Source of the DNA: Pseudomonas sp. GM41(2012)
GTDB taxonomy: Bacteria; Pseudomonadota; Gammaproteobacteria; Pseudomonadales; Pseudomonadaceae
Direction: 5' to 3'
Assembly: GCF_000282315.2 (NCBI RefSeq)
Contig: NZ_AKJN02000006.1
Location: forward strand, 620,001-684,000
DNA: 64,000 nucleotides
Positions within the stretch are counted from its first letter, which is position 1. Every line of letters begins with the position of its first letter. The notes below the pieces were generated by a model. That model was not told the origin of the DNA, made no database searches, and was given only the letters and a program-made list of their open reading frames with translations. Position numbers and translations under genes: made by a program. Positions 28,320-36,704 of the stretch are shown here, in pieces.

Positions 28320-29134
28320 TGGAAAAGAACACCGAAATCGAATTGCGCTTGTTGATCGAGGCGATCTACCTCAAATACAGCTATGACTTTCGCGACTACT
28401 CCGGCGCTTCGATCAAGCGCCGGGTCAATCATGCGTTGAGCCAGTTCGAGTGCACGACCATTTCAGCGTTGCAGGAAAAGGTCCTGCACGACCCGACGGC
28501 GTTCATGCAGTTGTTGCAGCTGCTGACGATCCCGGTCAGCGAAATGTTCCGCGATCCCTCGCATTTCCTGGCGATCCGCAAGGAAGTGGTGCCGCTGCTC
28601 AAGACTTACCCCTCGATCAAGATCTGGATCGCCGGTTGCAGCACCGGTGAAGAGGTCTATTCGATGGCTATTCTGCTGCGCGAAGAAGGCTTGCTCGATC
28701 GCACCATCATCTACGCCACCGACATCAATCCGCGCTCGCTGGATAAAGCCAAGCAAGGGATATTCTCCATGGAGAATGTCCGCGCCTACACTCATAACTA
28801 CCAGCAGGCAGGTGGCCAGCGTTCGTTCGCCGACTACTACACGGCGGCTTACGGTTACGCCATTTTCGACAAGACGCTGTGTGAGAACGTGACCTTCGCC
28901 GATCACAGCCTGGCGACTGACAGTGTTTTTTCAGAAACTCAATTAATTTCGTGTCGTAATGTTTTGATTTACTTCAATAAAAAGCTTCAGGATCGTGCTT
29001 TCGGTTTGTTCCATGAATCCCTTTGCCATCGAGGATTTTTGGTGCTGGGCAGCAAGGAAACTCTGGATTTCTCGGCCTACGGTAACCAGTTCGAACCGTT
29101 GGTCAAACAAGAACGGATTTACCGCAAATCATGA
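28319..29134 (+). CDS. CheR-type protein-glutamate methyltransferase
   Basis: A protein of 271 residues. The N-terminal CheR helical domain (YKYSYDFRDYS-like, SIKRRVNHAL) is followed by the SAM-binding domain with IWIAGCSTGEEVYSMAI and the late motif SCRNVLIYFN. The start is a GTG at 28319-28321 that overlaps the kinase stop (TAGTG), indicating coupling. There is no chemoreceptor in the window, so the methylated target may be the CHASE3 kinase coiled coil or a distant receptor (inference). Confidence 0.92.
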   Translation: MEKNTEIELRLLIEAIYLKYSYDFRDYSGASIKRRVNHALSQFECTTISALQEKVLHDPTAFMQLLQLLTIPVSEMFRDPSHFLAIRKEVVPLLKTYPSIKIWIAGCSTGEEVYSMAILLREEGLLDRTIIYATDINPRSLDKAKQGIFSMENVRAYTHNYQQAGGQRSFADYYTAAYGYAIFDKTLCENVTFADHSLATDSVFSETQLISCRNVLIYFNKKLQDRAFGLFHESLCHRGFLVLGSKETLDFSAYGNQFEPLVKQERIYRKS

Positions 29135-29724
29135 ACAGTGCAGCGGATTTGCCTTCTATAGAGGCTATCGTGATCGGCGCCTCGGCCGGCGGTGTGGAGG
29201 CGTTGCTGAGCATCCTCAGCCCATTGCGAGAAGGCTTCAAACTGCCGATCATCGTGGTTTTGCACTTGCCGGACGAACGTCGCAGCCATCTGGCCGAGGT
29301 GTTCGCACGGCGAGTCGCCATGCCTGTACTGGAAGCCCGCGACAAGACGCTGGTCGAAGCGGGAACGCTGTATTTTGCGACGCCGGGTTATCACTTGTCG
29401 GTGGAGCAGGACCGCAGTTTTTCCTTGAGCCTGGAAGCCCGCGTGCATTATTCGCGACCGGCCATCGATTACCTGTTCGAGTCGGCCGCCGATGCCTACG
29501 GTCCAGCTCTGGCCGCGGTGTTGTTGACCGGCGCCAATCGTGATGGCGCCCGCGGCCTGGCCCAGGTCAAGCGCCGAGGTGGCATGACCATCGTTCAGGA
29601 CCCGGACGAAGCCCAGGTCGCGACCATGCCCCAGGCGGCGCTTGATATACACCAGCCGGACCATATTCTCCCTATTCGCGGCATCGGCCGTCTGCTTGTC
29701 GAGCTGGAACGAATCGCATGCTAA
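29131..29724 (+). CDS. CheB-type protein-glutamate methylesterase lacking a receiver
   Basis: A protein of 197 residues that is only the catalytic CheB domain, with the triad S18 in IGASAGG, H45 in VVLHLP and D138 in GANRDGA. Classical CheB is about 350 residues and carries an N-terminal receiver that restrains it; that part is absent here, so activity may be constitutive or controlled by a separate receiver. The start overlaps the cheR stop (ATGA) and the gene overlaps the next by 7 bp. Confidence 0.92.
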   Translation: MNSAADLPSIEAIVIGASAGGVEALLSILSPLREGFKLPIIVVLHLPDERRSHLAEVFARRVAMPVLEARDKTLVEAGTLYFATPGYHLSVEQDRSFSLSLEARVHYSRPAIDYLFESAADAYGPALAAVLLTGANRDGARGLAQVKRRGGMTIVQDPDEAQVATMPQAALDIHQPDHILPIRGIGRLLVELERIAC

Positions 29725-30899
29725 GTACTATCCAGGCCAAACTGCTGATCGTCGACGACTTGCCGGAGAACCTGTTGGCGCTCGAAGCGCTGATCAAGCG
29801 CGAAGACCGTATCGTCTATAAAGCCTTGTCCGCCGACGAAGCCTTGTCGCTGTTACTGCAACACGAATTCGCCATGGCCATTCTCGATGTGCAGATGCCC
29901 GGCATGAATGGCTTCGAACTGGCCGAGCTGATGCGCGGTACGGAAAAGACCAAGAACATTCCGATCGTGTTCGTCAGTGCGGGCGGTCGCGAACTGAACT
30001 ACGCGTTCAAGGGCTATGAAAGCGGCGCCGTGGATTTCCTCTACAAGCCGCTGGATATCCATGCGGTCAAAAGCAAGGTCAACGTGTTCGTCGAACTGTA
30101 TCGCCAAAGCAAGGCGATGAAACAGCAGGTCGAAGAGCTGGAGCAAAGCCGCCGAGAGCAGGAAGCGCTGCTCGAGCAGTTACAGAGTACCCAGCTGGAA
30201 CTGGAGCAAGCGGTGCGCATGCGCGATGACTTCATGTCCATCGTTGCCCACGAAGTCCGCACGCCGCTCAATGGCCTGATCCTCGAAACCCAGTTACGCA
30301 AGATGCACCTGGCCAGGGATAATGCTGCGGCGTTCACCCTGGACAAAATGCACGCGATGGTCGATCGCGACGAACGGCAGATCAAAAGCCTGATCCGCTT
30401 GATCGAGGACATGCTCGATGTGTCGCGCATTCGCACCGGCAAGTTGTCGATCCGACCGACGCGTTTCGATTTGTCGGCGCTGGTTCGCGACTGGTTGCAG
30501 AACTTTGCACCGCAGATCGAGGCTGCCGAGTCCTCGGTCACCTTGGAGGCCGACCAAACGGTGGTGGGCAGCTGGGACGAATTTCGCATTGAACAGGTGA
30601 TTTCCAACCTGCTGACCAATGCTTTGCGTTACGGCGCCAAGAGTCCGATCACCGTTAAGGTGTACAGTGAGAGCGGTCAGGCTTGGGTGGAAGTGCGCGA
30701 TTTCGGGATCGGCATCGGCGAAGAGAACCAGAAGCGTATTTTCCAGCAGTTCGAACGCGTCACGGCCAAACACGCTGTCGCGGGGTTGGGCCTGGGGTTG
30801 TTTATTTCCGAGCAGATTGTGGCCGCCCATGGCGGTTCCATTACCGTCGAAAGCCGGATTGGCGAAGGCGCCTTGTTTCGCGTTTGTCTGCCGCAGTAG
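29718..30899 (+). CDS. Receiver-histidine kinase (REC-HisKA-HATPase)
   Basis: A soluble protein of 393 residues. The N-terminal receiver has D57 in MAILDVQMPGMNG and the switch segment KPLD. A coiled coil of Glu/Gln-rich heptads spans about 130-165. The kinase core has H178 in IVAHEVRTPLN, NLLTNALRYG, and GLGLGLFISEQ. In this order a receiver controls a kinase, so it probably takes phosphate from the upstream hybrid kinase. Overlaps cheB. Confidence 0.92.
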   Translation: MLSTIQAKLLIVDDLPENLLALEALIKREDRIVYKALSADEALSLLLQHEFAMAILDVQMPGMNGFELAELMRGTEKTKNIPIVFVSAGGRELNYAFKGYESGAVDFLYKPLDIHAVKSKVNVFVELYRQSKAMKQQVEELEQSRREQEALLEQLQSTQLELEQAVRMRDDFMSIVAHEVRTPLNGLILETQLRKMHLARDNAAAFTLDKMHAMVDRDERQIKSLIRLIEDMLDVSRIRTGKLSIRPTRFDLSALVRDWLQNFAPQIEAAESSVTLEADQTVVGSWDEFRIEQVISNLLTNALRYGAKSPITVKVYSESGQAWVEVRDFGIGIGEENQKRIFQQFERVTAKHAVAGLGLGLFISEQIVAAHGGSITVESRIGEGALFRVCLPQ

Positions 30900-30976
30900 G
30901 AAAACAGCCAGATAAACGCAACCTCTGATCGACCCGACGGTCGTATCAGCAGCTATTGACCGAACAAAGGCTTCCC

Positions 30977-31354
30977 ATGAGTGAAGATGCACAAGACGTC
31001 GTATTGATCGTCGAAGATGACCCCTCGATTTTGATGGTGCTGTCGGCCTATCTGTCGGGTGAGGGCTACCGGGTGTTGCAGGCCGAAAACGGCGAGCAGG
31101 CCTTCGAAATTCTGTCGAGCAAACCGCACCTGGACATGATGATCACCGATTTCCGCCTGCCGGGCGGAATCTCTGGCGTGCAGATTGCTGAACCCGCCGT
31201 GAAGCTGCGACCGGAACTCAAGGTGATCTTTATCAGCGGTTATCCGCAGGAAATCCGCGAGACGGACAGCCCGATCACCCGTAAGGCGCCGATCCTGGCC
31301 AAGCCGTTTGATCTGGATGTGCTGCAAGAGCTTATGCAGGAAATGCTTTCGTAA
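30977..31354 (+). CDS. Single-domain response regulator
   Basis: A receiver of 125 residues with the acidic pocket IVEDD, acceptor D58 in MMITDFRLPGG, the FISGYPQE switch and KPFD. The start is the ATG at 30977-30979 with AAAGG 7 bases upstream. It follows the receiver-kinase by 77 bp and ends the operon; downstream is the 0.7-kb inverted repeat. It is the likely terminal acceptor of the relay. Confidence 0.9.
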   Translation: MSEDAQDVVLIVEDDPSILMVLSAYLSGEGYRVLQAENGEQAFEILSSKPHLDMMITDFRLPGGISGVQIAEPAVKLRPELKVIFISGYPQEIRETDSPITRKAPILAKPFDLDVLQELMQEMLS

Positions 31355-31378
31355 AACTCTTTGCTCCTACGGGTAATG

Positions 31379-32077
31379 CTGTTTGGGTACATATCCGTTT
31401 CTGCGGTGATGGCGGCTGGCGGTTTCGCTTTTACAGCGACTCCCTTTTGCAGACGCCCAAAAGGAAGCAAAACGCTTTGCCCCTCCATTCGGTGCCTCGC
31501 TGTGGCTCGGCATGCCCTCACTCCGGCATTGCTCCGGGGGCCCGCCGCCATCGGCCATCCATGGCTGGGGGCGGCTACCGCGGCATCCTTGCCGCGGTGC
31601 CCCCTGCGCAATACCAGCGTTCGGCCTCTGGGAAAGGGGCAACAGATCAAAATCAAAAGCCAAAGCAACGGCAACGGCAAGATCAACAGCTTCGCGAGCA
31701 AGTCGAATCGTCGCACCGCCGCTCCCACATAAAGCAGATCGGCGTACAGCTTTTGCTTCTCACCACTCAACAGGCCGAGCGTTAGCTCGCCTGCAGCTTT
31801 TGATCTGGATGCACCGCCGCCTCGGGAGGCCGAGGGGAGGTTCTGCGCAGTGGGCAACCCGGCATGGATGCCGGGTTAGCCGCCCCCGGCCATGGATGGC
31901 CGATGGCGGCGGGCCCACGGAGCAGGACCGGAGCGAGGGCATGCCGAGCCACAGCGAGGCACCGAACGATAGGGGCAAGAGCCCTTGGTTACTTGGGGCT
32001 TTTCCAAGTGACTCGCTGTAAAAGCGAAACCAATAGCCGCCGTGACCGCAAAAACGGATATACACACAAAAAAACAG
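31379..32077. repeat. Compound inverted-repeat element, about 0.7 kb, non-coding
   Basis: Arms of about 215 bp at 31379-31598 and 31861-32077 are inverted and largely identical. Shared blocks include CATATCCGTTT/TATATCCGTTT, GGTTTCGCTTTTACAGCGA, GGTGCCTCGCTGTGGCTCGG and GCCCGCCGCCATCGGCCATC. The 260-bp centre has CTTCGCGAGCAAGTCGAATC and several AGCTTTTGATC/GATCAAAA pieces like REP elements. It separates two convergent signalling operons. Short open frames inside do not resemble proteins. It looks like a non-autonomous repeat or two copies of a dispersed intergenic repeat in inverse orientation. Confidence 0.8.
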
Positions 32078-32159
32078 GTCGGCCCTTGATCCACCGTCCC
32101 CTCGCTACGCATGTGTGCACCTGGAAACACCGACCTCAAGTGAACAGCAGGGGGACGCG

Positions 32160-33830
32160 TCAGATCCGGATCATCTCCCGCACCTTCGCCGTCAACAGGT
32201 CGAAGGTGAACGGCTTGGTGATCATCTGCATGCCAGGATCCAGAAAACCACCGCGCACCGCCGCGTGTTCGGCGTAACCGGTGATGAATAACACCTTCAG
32301 ATCAGGCCGGTATTGCCGGCCGATTTCCGCCAGTTGCCGGCCATTCATGCCAGGCAATCCAACGTCGCTGATCAACAGATCGATACGCTGCCCGGAATCG
32401 AGAATCGGCACTGCGCTGTCCGCATCGCCCGCCTCGACGAAGGCATAGCCCAGGTCACTCAACACCGTACTGACCAACACCCGCACCGCCGGATCATCCT
32501 CGACGATCAGCACCGTTTCGCCATTCTGCGCGAACGGAGCGTGCTGGACGTTCACCGGGCTGTCCTGAGGCAGGACACCGCTGAATCGCGGCAAAAACAG
32601 GCTCACCGTGGTGCCTTTGCCCACTTCACTGTGAATGGCAACGTGGCCGCGTGATTGCTTGCTGAAGCCATAGATCATCGACAATCCAAGGCCTGTGCCC
32701 TGACCGATGGGCTTAGTGGTAAAGAACGGGTCAAAGGCCCGGTTGATGGTGCTTTGCGGCATGCCACACCCGGTGTCCGTGACGCTCAGCACCACGTAAT
32801 CACCCGGTTGAAGGTTGCTTTGCGTCTCGGTGAAGCCAAGGTCCAGATGCTGATTGCTGGTTTTTACCACCAGTTTTCCGCCATCGGGCATCGCATCCCG
32901 AGCATTGATCACCAGATTGAGCAGGGCGCTTTCCAGTTGATTGGGATCGGCCTCGGCCACCCAGAGTTGCTCGTTCAGCTGCATGTCCAGCTGAATGGTT
33001 TCGTTGATGCTGCGCTGAAGCAATTCGCCCATGGACACCACCAGGGTGTTCATCTCCACGGGTTTGGAGTCCAGCGACTGACGCCGGGAGAACGCCAGCA
33101 AACGGTGGGTCAGGCCTGCCGCGCGGTTGGCTGAGGTCACGCCCAGGTCGATAAGACTGTCCAGATCCTCGGTGCGCCCACGGGCCAGACGTCGGCGCAG
33201 CAGCTCAAGGCTGCCGATGATGCCGGTCAACATGTTGTTGAAGTCGTGGGCAATGCCGCCGGTGAGCTGGCCGACCGCTTCCATCTTCTGCGATTGGCGC
33301 AGGGCTTCTTCATTGTGTCGAAGCTGGGCGGTACGTTCCTCGACCTGCTGTTCAAGGGTTTCGAGGGTGTTTTGCAGTCGCAGTTCGCTTTGACTCAAAT
33401 CGATCAGCCGGTCCCTGGCTTCGTACTGTCGTCGACGACCGCGCAATGCGGTGGTCACCAGGCTGATCAACGTGACCGGGTGAAAAGGACGCTCAAGAAA
33501 GGTCACGTTCCCCAGCTGTGGGCCGTAGCGCGACGCCGGGTTTTGTTCCGGGCCGCCATGGTAGGTCATCAATACAATCGGCAGGTCAGACCAGGCCGGC
33601 TGTTGCTCGATCAGCCCGAGCAGCGGTTCAAGATCACCGCCCAGCAAGGCCTCGGAAGAGATCAGCAGTAATCCTGCCCCTTGCTGCAGTTCGCTGCACA
33701 ACGCCACCAGGTCCCGAGTAATGACCCCGTCGTAACCCGCTTCATTGAGCATCATCAGCGCAATCTGGCTGTCGCGACCCAGCGGCGCGAGAATGATTGC
33801 ACGCTCGGACATCGCTTCCTGGGCGATCAC
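32160..33830 (-). CDS. KaiC-associated hybrid histidine kinase with pseudo-receiver
   Basis: A protein of 556 residues from the GTG at 33828-33830, which overlaps the kaiC-like stop as GTGA; an ATG at 33810-33812 with AGGAAG just upstream is the alternative. The N-terminal 125 residues have a receiver-like pattern (AIILAPLGRD, LLLISSEAL, LPIVLMTYHG, FLERPFHP), but the acceptor Asp position is not an Asp and the usual Lys is Arg, so it is a pseudo-receiver. A coiled coil (about 140-185), HisKA with H195 in GGIAHDFNNM, an ATPase domain (LLNLVINARDAMPDGG, GQGTGLGLSM) and a C-terminal receiver with D489 follow. No membrane span. Confidence 0.9.
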   Translation of the reverse strand: MIAQEAMSERAIILAPLGRDSQIALMMLNEAGYDGVITRDLVALCSELQQGAGLLLISSEALLGGDLEPLLGLIEQQPAWSDLPIVLMTYHGGPEQNPASRYGPQLGNVTFLERPFHPVTLISLVTTALRGRRRQYEARDRLIDLSQSELRLQNTLETLEQQVEERTAQLRHNEEALRQSQKMEAVGQLTGGIAHDFNNMLTGIIGSLELLRRRLARGRTEDLDSLIDLGVTSANRAAGLTHRLLAFSRRQSLDSKPVEMNTLVVSMGELLQRSINETIQLDMQLNEQLWVAEADPNQLESALLNLVINARDAMPDGGKLVVKTSNQHLDLGFTETQSNLQPGDYVVLSVTDTGCGMPQSTINRAFDPFFTTKPIGQGTGLGLSMIYGFSKQSRGHVAIHSEVGKGTTVSLFLPRFSGVLPQDSPVNVQHAPFAQNGETVLIVEDDPAVRVLVSTVLSDLGYAFVEAGDADSAVPILDSGQRIDLLISDVGLPGMNGRQLAEIGRQYRPDLKVLFITGYAEHAAVRGGFLDPGMQMITKPFTFDLLTAKVREMIRI

Positions 33831-35329
33831 GGGCTTTGTTCCTCAAGCAGAGGATTGCTGGCACCCAGATAGGTCGGGACACCGCGCAATACCCCCTGAA
33901 ATGCATCCAGCGGTTCACCAATGGTCATGCCCTGAGTGCTGATGCGGTACTCACGAATGGTCGATTCATGGCTGCCCGTGCGTTTCTTGATGATCGAAAT
34001 CGCCCGGCGCACCTTGCCCAGTGCTTCGAAGTAGCGCAGCAGAATCACCGTGTCGGCCAGATAGGTGATGTCCACGGGGGCCTGCATGTCACCGACCAGT
34101 CCATGCTGGGCGACGGTCATGAAGGTCGCGGCACCCTGGCGATTGAGGTACAGCAGCAACTCGTGCATGTGCAGTACCAGGGCGTTTTCTTCGGGCATCG
34201 CCGCCTGATAGCCATTGATGCTGTCGATCACCACGGTCTTGATATTGCCCTCATCGACGCAGCGCCGCACCCGGTAGGAAAACTCTCCGGGGGACAACTC
34301 GGCCGCGTCCACTTGCTCGATCAGCAGGTTGCCGGTGTCTTGCAGCGCCTGGAGGTCGATGCCAATGTTCTTCATGCGCTCGAACAGCAACCCGAGCTCT
34401 TCATCGAATATAAACAGCGCGGCTTTTTCGCCACGGGCCACGGCGGCAGCGGCGAAGATCATCGAGATCAGCGATTTGCCGGTACCGGCAGGGCCGAGGA
34501 TCAACGTGCTGGACCCGGTCTCGATCCCGCCACCGAGCAAGGCATCCATTTCCTTGATGCCGCTGGACAGTTGCTGACGGATATAGCGACCGCGATGCTC
34601 GGCAGCCACCAGGCGCGGAAACACATGAACGCCATCGCCCATGATGGTGAAGTCATGAAACCCGCCACGGTACTTCTGGCCGCGGTACTTCACCACACGG
34701 ATTCGCCGGCGCTCGGCGCCATAATTTGGGGTCAGCTCCTCAAGACGAATGACGCCGTGGGCCACACTGTGCACGGTTTTGTCGAGGGATTCGGTGGTCA
34801 GGTCGTCCAGCAACACCACCGTGGCGTCATAGCGCACGAAGTAGTGTTTGATCGCGAGGATCTGGCGACGGTAGCGCAATGAGCTTTGGGCCAGCAGACG
34901 GATCTCGGAAAGACTGTCGAGTACCACGCGGGTCGGCTTGACCCGTTCGACCACTTCGAAAATCTGCCTGGTGGCTTCGCCCAGTTCAAGGTCCGAGGAA
35001 TACAACAAGCTCTGCTGATGCTCGGCATTGAGCAGACTTTCCGGGGGCGTCAGCTCGAAGATGTGGATGTTTTCATCCAGCTCCCAGCCGTGGGACAACG
35101 CACCCTGTCGCAGCTCTCGCTCGGTTTCCGACAACGTGATGTACAACGAGCGTTCGCCGGCACGAGCGCCGGCCAACAGGAAATGCAAAGCGACGGTGGT
35201 TTTGCCGGTTCCGGGTTCCCCCTCCAGTAAAAACACATGCCCGCGGGACAAACCACCGGCCAGGATGTCATCCAGACCTTCGATGCCGGTGGCGGCTTTT
35301 GCACTGATCAACTCGTTTGATGTAGACAA
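33827..35329 (-). CDS. KaiC-like double RecA/AAA ATPase
   Basis: A protein of 500 residues with the two tandem domains of KaiC. Domain 1: Walker A GEPGTGKT at 37-44, LSETE at 66-70 and Walker B VVLDSL near 138. Domain 2: Walker A GPAGTGKS at 279-286, FDEE at 308-311 and VVIDSI near 369. KaiC proteins are ATPases and, in cyanobacteria, clock autokinases. No kaiA or kaiB is present here. The start is a TTG at 35327-35329 giving MSTSNELISAKAATG, with AGAGGG upstream; an ATG at 35344 is possible. It overlaps the hybrid kinase start, so the two are probably functional partners in signalling. Confidence 0.9.
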   Translation of the reverse strand: MSTSNELISAKAATGIEGLDDILAGGLSRGHVFLLEGEPGTGKTTVALHFLLAGARAGERSLYITLSETERELRQGALSHGWELDENIHIFELTPPESLLNAEHQQSLLYSSDLELGEATRQIFEVVERVKPTRVVLDSLSEIRLLAQSSLRYRRQILAIKHYFVRYDATVVLLDDLTTESLDKTVHSVAHGVIRLEELTPNYGAERRRIRVVKYRGQKYRGGFHDFTIMGDGVHVFPRLVAAEHRGRYIRQQLSSGIKEMDALLGGGIETGSSTLILGPAGTGKSLISMIFAAAAVARGEKAALFIFDEELGLLFERMKNIGIDLQALQDTGNLLIEQVDAAELSPGEFSYRVRRCVDEGNIKTVVIDSINGYQAAMPEENALVLHMHELLLYLNRQGAATFMTVAQHGLVGDMQAPVDITYLADTVILLRYFEALGKVRRAISIIKKRTGSHESTIREYRISTQGMTIGEPLDAFQGVLRGVPTYLGASNPLLEEQSP

Positions 35330-35444
35330 AAAATGCCCTCTCATGACTAGGGGAAGCGAGGCAGCAGGCCGTAGTGCCTGAATGGACTGCCTGTTCTCTT
35401 GACCCTTGGCCGAGACGACGAGTTCAACGAAATTTTTGCTGTTG

Positions 35445-36500
35445 TTAAAGCCCTTGCTGCAAGGCGGGGTCGTCGGGATTGAGTTGTTCAAGTTGCGCCA
35501 ACAAAATCTGTACGTTTTGCAGCTGGCCGCTTTCTTTCCAGTAGTTGATCAACAATACCCGGGCTCTTCGGTCGGCCGGGTGACGCTGGACGATCTCCTG
35601 CAACTGTTTCTGCGCCGCTTCCAGTTCCTGTTCATCGTGAAGCGTGGTGGCCAGGTCGTAGCGGTAATCCTTGTTGTCCGGCTCCAGCTCCACGGCTTTG
35701 GAAAGGCCGAGGAGGGCGAACTCACTTTGCCCGTGATGCAACAGCCAGAGTCCCAGGGCATGTTGCAGGTAGGCCGAGTCGGGCTGAGCCTTTAGCTGCT
35801 TGGCCAACAGTTGCCGGGCCGCATCGTTTTGGCCCAGGCGATCGAGCACGTCGATTTGCATCACCAGCGCGGGCAGGTTACCGGGCGCAAGACGCAAGGT
35901 GTTCTCCAGCGCCTGCTGCGCCTCTTTCAATTCGGCATTGTGCAGATGCAGCCGAGCCAGTTGATATTGGTTGTCGGCGCTTTCCGGTTGACTCTTCAGG
36001 TCCTGTTCCCAGGCATCGATGGCTTGCTCCAGCGGCCCGAAGTACAAACCGAGATCGTCCGGCGATAGCCCCAGCAAGGCGTTTACGGCGGCATAGCGGA
36101 CGCGCTGTTCGCTGTCATCGAGTAACGGGCCCAGCAGCAGGCTGCGCTGACCGCTGGGCACCAGACCGCTGATGCTTTTGATCGCCGCGATGCGCACGTC
36201 CGGCGATTCATGCTGCAAGTCCGCATCCGCCAGTTTCAGGGCCACGGAACTGGGGTAGTTGGGCAGTTCGGCATGCAACCAGACGCGGCGTTTGGGCGAT
36301 ATATCGGGGCGGCCCAATTGCTGGTAAAGAACCCGCGCTGCACCCGGTTGGCCCGCGCGCGCCTGATTCAGCGCCTCGCTGTAGCCACGCTTGATCGCCT
36401 CCGGCACGGCGGGGGGTGTGCTGCGCAGGAAAAACCAGGCAAGGCCGATGGCAAACAGGACGCAGAGGCTGATGAGCAGGTAGCGGCGGGACTGGGGCAT
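35445..36500 (-). CDS. Membrane-anchored HEAT/TPR repeat protein
   Basis: A protein of 351 residues with one N-terminal membrane span (YLLISLCVLFAIGLAWFFL) and the rest in the periplasm. Residues about 85-145 resemble HEAT-like repeats (SPDVRIAAIKSISGL, SEQRVRYAAVNALLGL). From about 165 on there are TPR units (ADNQYQLARLHLHNAELKEA, ALGLWLLHHGQSEFALLGLS, YRYDLATTLHDEQELEAAQK). It is likely a protein-protein scaffold. It precedes the KaiC-like gene by 115 bp on the same strand, so co-transcription is possible but not shown. Confidence 0.8.
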   Translation of the reverse strand: MPQSRRYLLISLCVLFAIGLAWFFLRSTPPAVPEAIKRGYSEALNQARAGQPGAARVLYQQLGRPDISPKRRVWLHAELPNYPSSVALKLADADLQHESPDVRIAAIKSISGLVPSGQRSLLLGPLLDDSEQRVRYAAVNALLGLSPDDLGLYFGPLEQAIDAWEQDLKSQPESADNQYQLARLHLHNAELKEAQQALENTLRLAPGNLPALVMQIDVLDRLGQNDAARQLLAKQLKAQPDSAYLQHALGLWLLHHGQSEFALLGLSKAVELEPDNKDYRYDLATTLHDEQELEAAQKQLQEIVQRHPADRRARVLLINYWKESGQLQNVQILLAQLEQLNPDDPALQQGL

Positions 36501-36704
36501 GCAGGAATCCGGGAGCTGGCAAGCTGTTGCAAAGTTGCCAGCTTCGGTCAGCCAAGGCTGGGAGTCAAACCCAGACTCAGTTCAATTTGTTAGTCAGTCA
36601 ATTCGAGGCGGGCTGGCCTTTCAATGATTTTGCCTACAAGTTGCGTCGATATTGAAACCCGTCGAGGCGCCTTGGCAGTGACTACGCTTGCTGGAGATGA
36701 CTCA

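Noticed and set aside
31240..31857. 205-codon open frame within the inverted-repeat element
   Set aside because: It runs through the repeat arm and the 3' end of the receiver gene; protein is low complexity and the same frame recurs as its mirror in the other arm.
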